DNA of 41,332 bases from Curtobacterium sp. MCBA15_008 (GTDB lineage: Bacteria > Actinomycetota > Actinomycetes > Actinomycetales > Microbacteriaceae). The position numbers were made by a program, and so were the translations under genes. The notes below the pieces were generated by a model. The model was not told the origin of the DNA, searched no databases, and was given only the letters and a program-made list of their open reading frames with translations. The DNA lies in NCBI RefSeq assembly GCF_001865065.1, contig NZ_MJGN01000008.1, positions 68,313 through 109,644 of the forward strand. The letters are read 5' to 3'. Position 1 is the stretch's first letter. Each line of letters opens with the position of its first letter. This document shows positions 38,610 to 41,332 of the stretch, one piece after another.

Positions 38610-38621
38610 TAGCGTGGCGGC
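38610..38621 (+). promoter_or_regulatory. Leaderless -10 box of the FAD oxidase gene
   Basis: TAGCGT, then GGCGGC, then ATG, almost the same 15 bases as before the phosphoesterase gene at 17782. Confidence 0.6.
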
Positions 38622-40010
38622 ATGGACACCGTCGTCACCGCCCTCCGGTCCGCCCTCGACGACCAGGACGGCACGCTCGTCTTGACCGACCCGGCCGTGC
38701 TCGACGCGGCACGGACCGACAAGTCCGGCTGGACCGCACCAGGCGGACCCGTCGCCGTGGTCGAGGCCCGGACGGTCGAGCAGGTCCAGGCCACCCTCCG
38801 CACCTGCACCGCGCTGGGTGTCCCGGTCGTGCCGCGGGGCGCCGGCACCGGACTGGCCGGGGGTGCGAACGGCACCGAGGGCACGGTGGTGCTCAGCGTC
38901 GCGCGGATGAACCGCATCGTCGGCGTCTCGACGGAGGACGAGTTCGCGATCGTCGAACCCGGTGTGCTGAACGGCGACCTGAACGCGGCGGTCGCGGAGC
39001 ACGGGCTCCGGTTCGCGCCGGACCCGGCGAGTGCGGCGATCGCGAGCGTCGGCGGCAACATCGCGACGAACGCCGGGGGACTCCGCTGCGTGAAGTACGG
39101 CGTGACGAGGGAAGCGGTGCTCGGACTCGACGTCGTGCTCGCCGACGGCCGACTGGTCTCGACCGGACACCGCACGGTCAAGGGCGTGACCGGGCTCGAC
39201 CTGACGGCGCTCCTGGTCGGCTCCGAGGGCACCCTCGGCGTGATCGTCGGTGCGACCGTCCGGCTCGTGCCGATCCCGGCGGGGGAGCCGGCGACCCTCG
39301 GCGCGGTCTTCCCGTCCGTCGAGTCGGCCGCCCGGGCCGCGGCGCTCGTCGTGACCGGAGCCGACCGCCCGTCGACGGTGGAGCTCCTCGACGCGGCCGC
39401 CCTCGAGGGCATCGCCGCGTACCTCGGGCCGGACGTCATCGCCCAGACCGTGGGGAGCACCGCGGCGGGCGAAGTGTTCCTGCTCGTCGAGTACGACGGA
39501 CCGGGTGCGACGGAGGCTGCGCTGGCGGCCGCGCCGTGCCTCCAGTCCGAGGGCGGCACCGTCCACCTGGCCGCGTCGGCCGAGGAACGCGAGCGCCTGC
39601 TCACCATCCGGCGGTCGTTCCACCCGGCGATGGAGGCACGGGGCCGGGTCCTCATCGAGGACGTCGCGGTGCCCCGCAGCCGGCTCGCCGAGATGTTCGC
39701 CCGGGTCGAGGCGATCGGCGAGCAGTACGGGATCGCGATCCCGACCGTGGCGCACGCGGGCGACGGCAACCTGCACCCGAACTTCGTGTTCGCGGGCGAC
39801 GAGGTCCCACCGCACGTGTGGCAGGCGGCGGATGCGATGTTCCGCGCGGCGATCGAACTCGGCGGGACGCTCACCGGGGAGCACGGGGTGGGCGTCCTCA
39901 AGCGGCGGTGGATCGGCGACGAGCTCGGCGACGACGTGCTCGAGCTGCAGCGCGGGATCCGGCGGGTGTTCGACCCGGCGGGGATCCTCAACCCCGGCAA
40001 GGTGTTCTGA
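38622..40010 (+). CDS. FAD-linked oxidase, GlcD / D-2-hydroxyacid dehydrogenase type
   Basis: 462 residues: FAD_binding_4 domain with PRGAGTGLAGG (71-81) and DPASAAIASVGGNIATNAGG, then the FAD-oxidase C domain with HAGDGNLHPNF (378-388; His378 and His385 as metal/substrate ligands) and GEHGVG. The length fits glycolate oxidase subunit GlcD, D-lactate dehydrogenase (Dld) and D-2-hydroxyglutarate dehydrogenase, which cannot be separated here. No GlcE/GlcF genes follow, so a stand-alone D-lactate or 2-hydroxyacid dehydrogenase is more likely than a glycolate oxidase complex. Leaderless-type promoter. Confidence 0.85.
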   Translation: MDTVVTALRSALDDQDGTLVLTDPAVLDAARTDKSGWTAPGGPVAVVEARTVEQVQATLRTCTALGVPVVPRGAGTGLAGGANGTEGTVVLSVARMNRIVGVSTEDEFAIVEPGVLNGDLNAAVAEHGLRFAPDPASAAIASVGGNIATNAGGLRCVKYGVTREAVLGLDVVLADGRLVSTGHRTVKGVTGLDLTALLVGSEGTLGVIVGATVRLVPIPAGEPATLGAVFPSVESAARAAALVVTGADRPSTVELLDAAALEGIAAYLGPDVIAQTVGSTAAGEVFLLVEYDGPGATEAALAAAPCLQSEGGTVHLAASAEERERLLTIRRSFHPAMEARGRVLIEDVAVPRSRLAEMFARVEAIGEQYGIAIPTVAHAGDGNLHPNFVFAGDEVPPHVWQAADAMFRAAIELGGTLTGEHGVGVLKRRWIGDELGDDVLELQRGIRRVFDPAGILNPGKVF

Positions 40011-40019
40011 GCAGTCTCG

Positions 40020-40092
40020 CGAATCCGGTGACACGGATCGGCGGTTCTGCAGCAGATCGTTCGGCTGTAACCCCGCCGTAACGAATCCGGTG
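40020..40092. repeat. Direct repeat pair upstream of ald
   Basis: CGAATCCGGTG occurs at 40020-40030 and 40082-40092, 62 bp apart, bracketing an AT-richer patch with CTGTAACC and CGTAACGAAT. Possible sites for an Lrp/AldR-type regulator; no regulator gene is adjacent. Confidence 0.45.
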
Positions 40093-40135
40093 CTCAATGG
40101 ACGGGACGACAGCACCGCCCACGAAGGAGTCTGCA

Positions 40136-41236
40136 ATGCGCATCGGCGTCCCCACCGAGATCAAGAACAACGAGTTCCGCGTCGCCGCCACACCGGCCGG
40201 AGTCGCCGAGCTCGCCCTGCACGGCCACGAGGTCCTGGTGCAGGCCGGAGCGGGCGACGGCTCGTCCTTCCCCGACGCCGAGTACGCCGAGGCCGGTGCG
40301 ACGATCGTCCCGACCGCGGCCGAGGTCTGGGAGCGCGCCGAGATGGTCATGAAGGTCAAGGAGCCGGTCGCGTCCGAGTACGCCTCGATCCGCCCCGGGC
40401 AGGTCCTCTTCACGTACCTGCACCTGGCGGCCGACCGACCCCTGACCGACGCGCTCATCGAGTCCGGCGCCACCGCGATCGCCTACGAGACGGTCCAGCT
40501 GTCGGACCGCTCGCTGCCGCTGCTCTCGCCGATGTCCGAGATCGCCGGGCGGCTCTCCGCGCAGGTCGGCGCGCACCACCTCATGCGCGTGCACGGCGGC
40601 CGCGGGCTGCTGCTCGGCGGGGTCCCCGGTGCGCCGAAGGGGCGCGTCGTCGTGATCGGCGGCGGGGTCGCGGGTGAGCACGCCGCCACCATGGCGCTCG
40701 GGCTGGGCGCCGAGGTGACCGTGTTCGACATCAGCCTGCCGCGGCTGCGCGCGCTCGACGCCCGGTTCGACGGACGCATCACGACGCTGCGGTCGTCGGC
40801 ACACGCCATCGCGGAGGCACTGCGGGACGCGGACCTCGTGATCGGGTCCGTGCTCATCCCGGGGGCCTCGGCGCCGAAGCTCGTCACCGACGCCATGGTC
40901 GCGGACATGCAGCCCGGGTCGGTGCTCGTCGACATCGCGATCGACCAGGGCGGCTGCTTCGAGGGCTCGCACCCGACCACCCACGACGACCCGACCTTCG
41001 CGGTGCACGACTCGGTGTACTACTGCGTGGCGAACATGCCGGGCGCCGTCCCGCGCACCTCGACGATCTCGCTCACGAACGCGACGCTGCCCTACGCCGT
41101 GGCGATCGCGGACCGCGGGTGGCAGGACGCGACCGCGGCGGACCCGGCGCTGGCGCTCGGGGTGAACGTGCACGCGGGGCAGGTCGTGAACGACGCCGTC
41201 GCCGCGGCGCACGGGCTGGTGGCCGCCGCGCGCTGA
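40136..41236 (+). CDS. ald: Alanine dehydrogenase
   Basis: 366 residues, normal for Ald (about 371), which interconverts L-alanine and pyruvate + ammonia with NAD. Key residues stand at the known positions: Lys75 (MKVKEP), His96 (YLHLAAD), the dinucleotide fold [22 protein letters not shown] (171-192), Asp198 ending the second strand (VFDIS), and Asp270 (LVDIAID). The N-terminus [20 protein letters not shown] is the family signature, so the ATG at 40136-40138 with GAAGGAG upstream is the right start. A longer frame exists but lacks a ribosome site. Last complete gene of the window. Confidence 0.96.
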   Translation: MRIGVPTEIKNNEFRVAATPAGVAELALHGHEVLVQAGAGDGSSFPDAEYAEAGATIVPTAAEVWERAEMVMKVKEPVASEYASIRPGQVLFTYLHLAADRPLTDALIESGATAIAYETVQLSDRSLPLLSPMSEIAGRLSAQVGAHHLMRVHGGRGLLLGGVPGAPKGRVVVIGGGVAGEHAATMALGLGAEVTVFDISLPRLRALDARFDGRITTLRSSAHAIAEALRDADLVIGSVLIPGASAPKLVTDAMVADMQPGSVLVDIAIDQGGCFEGSHPTTHDDPTFAVHDSVYYCVANMPGAVPRTSTISLTNATLPYAVAIADRGWQDATAADPALALGVNVHAGQVVNDAVAAAHGLVAAAR

Positions 41237-41332
41237 GCGGCTGCGGCGCCGCCGGGTCGTCTGCCGCCGGCCCGCCCGGCCCGGCCCGGCCCGGTGCGCC
41301 CGCCGCCACCCGCGAAAGCGACAGATCGCCGC
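41237..41332. other. Right-edge spacer
   Basis: After ald comes GC-rich DNA with a short tandem run of CCCGG units (about 41273-41294), then CGCGAAAGCGACAGATCGC up to the edge, which recalls one arm of the REP-like elements at 12979 and 13187. Too little is visible to call a repeat or gene. Confidence 0.4.

Noticed and set aside
34700..40000. Very long minus-strand open frame running from glpD through the regulators and FAD oxidase.
   Set aside because: Beyond glpD it is antisense to three well-supported plus-strand genes, is Arg/Ser/Pro-rich and matches no family. Only the glpD part (34700-36427) is real.
38622..40010. Naming the FAD oxidase glcD.
   Set aside because: No glcE or glcF follows, and GlcD, Dld and D-2-hydroxyglutarate dehydrogenase share the motifs seen.
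41273..41294. Tandem CCCGG units as a functional repeat.
   Set aside because: Short low-complexity run in very GC-rich DNA; chance expansion is enough.

Overview
The window is chromosomal DNA of a very GC-rich Gram-positive bacterium. Codons end almost always in G or C, there are GTG starts, an ATG lipoprotein with a typical lipobox, actinobacterial leaderless -10 boxes placed six bases before ATG, and polyol genes whose closest match in memory is from Mycobacterium. Gene content and style fit an actinobacterium of the Microbacteriaceae (Curtobacterium-like), but no rRNA or marker gene here proves the genus. No tRNA, rRNA, CRISPR array, transposase or phage gene was seen. Thirty protein genes fill the window; one is cut by the left edge.

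Region 1 (1-827): the N-terminal part of a secreted, Pro/Thr-linker repeat protein on the minus strand, running off the window.

Region 2 (913-17631): an L-rhamnose / rhamnoside island. On the minus strand: rhaI (isomerase), rhaEW (fused rhamnulose-1-phosphate aldolase / lactaldehyde dehydrogenase), rhaB (kinase) and lldD (L-lactate dehydrogenase) form one tightly packed operon. A second minus-strand operon encodes a sugar-binding lipoprotein, two ABC permeases and a cytoplasmic GH78 alpha-L-rhamnosidase. Two LacI-family regulators follow, then a plus-strand MFS transporter and rhaM (mutarotase). Four copies of a LacI-type palindrome, consensus TTGAAACGNTTCAA, lie in the three operon promoters, so the island reads as one regulon that takes rhamnose-capped glycosides to DHAP and pyruvate.

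Region 3 (17794-24513): a calcineurin-like phosphoesterase, an MDR oxidoreductase, a LolA-like secreted protein plus ABC exporter operon, and an FGGY sugar kinase.

Region 4 (24627-31362): a probable tetritol (erythritol/threitol) locus: RpiB-type isomerase, DhaK-DhaL kinase, polyol permease and zinc dehydrogenase on the minus strand; a short-chain dehydrogenase and a SorC-family regulator on the plus strand. Both operons start from one compact back-to-back promoter containing an 18-bp palindrome.

Region 5 (31435-41236): DinB-like protein, ProP-type osmolyte transporter, histidine phosphatase, glpD with a divergent SorC-family regulator and two perfect-arm TGCACG-NN-CGTGCA sites, an AraC-type regulator, a GlcD-type FAD oxidase and alanine dehydrogenase.

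Intergenic DNA is rich in palindromes. These include a 36-bp element present twice at 35/36 identity, a pair of 60-bp REP-like palindromes, several strong bidirectional terminators, and a hairpin that covers the rhaM ribosome binding site.
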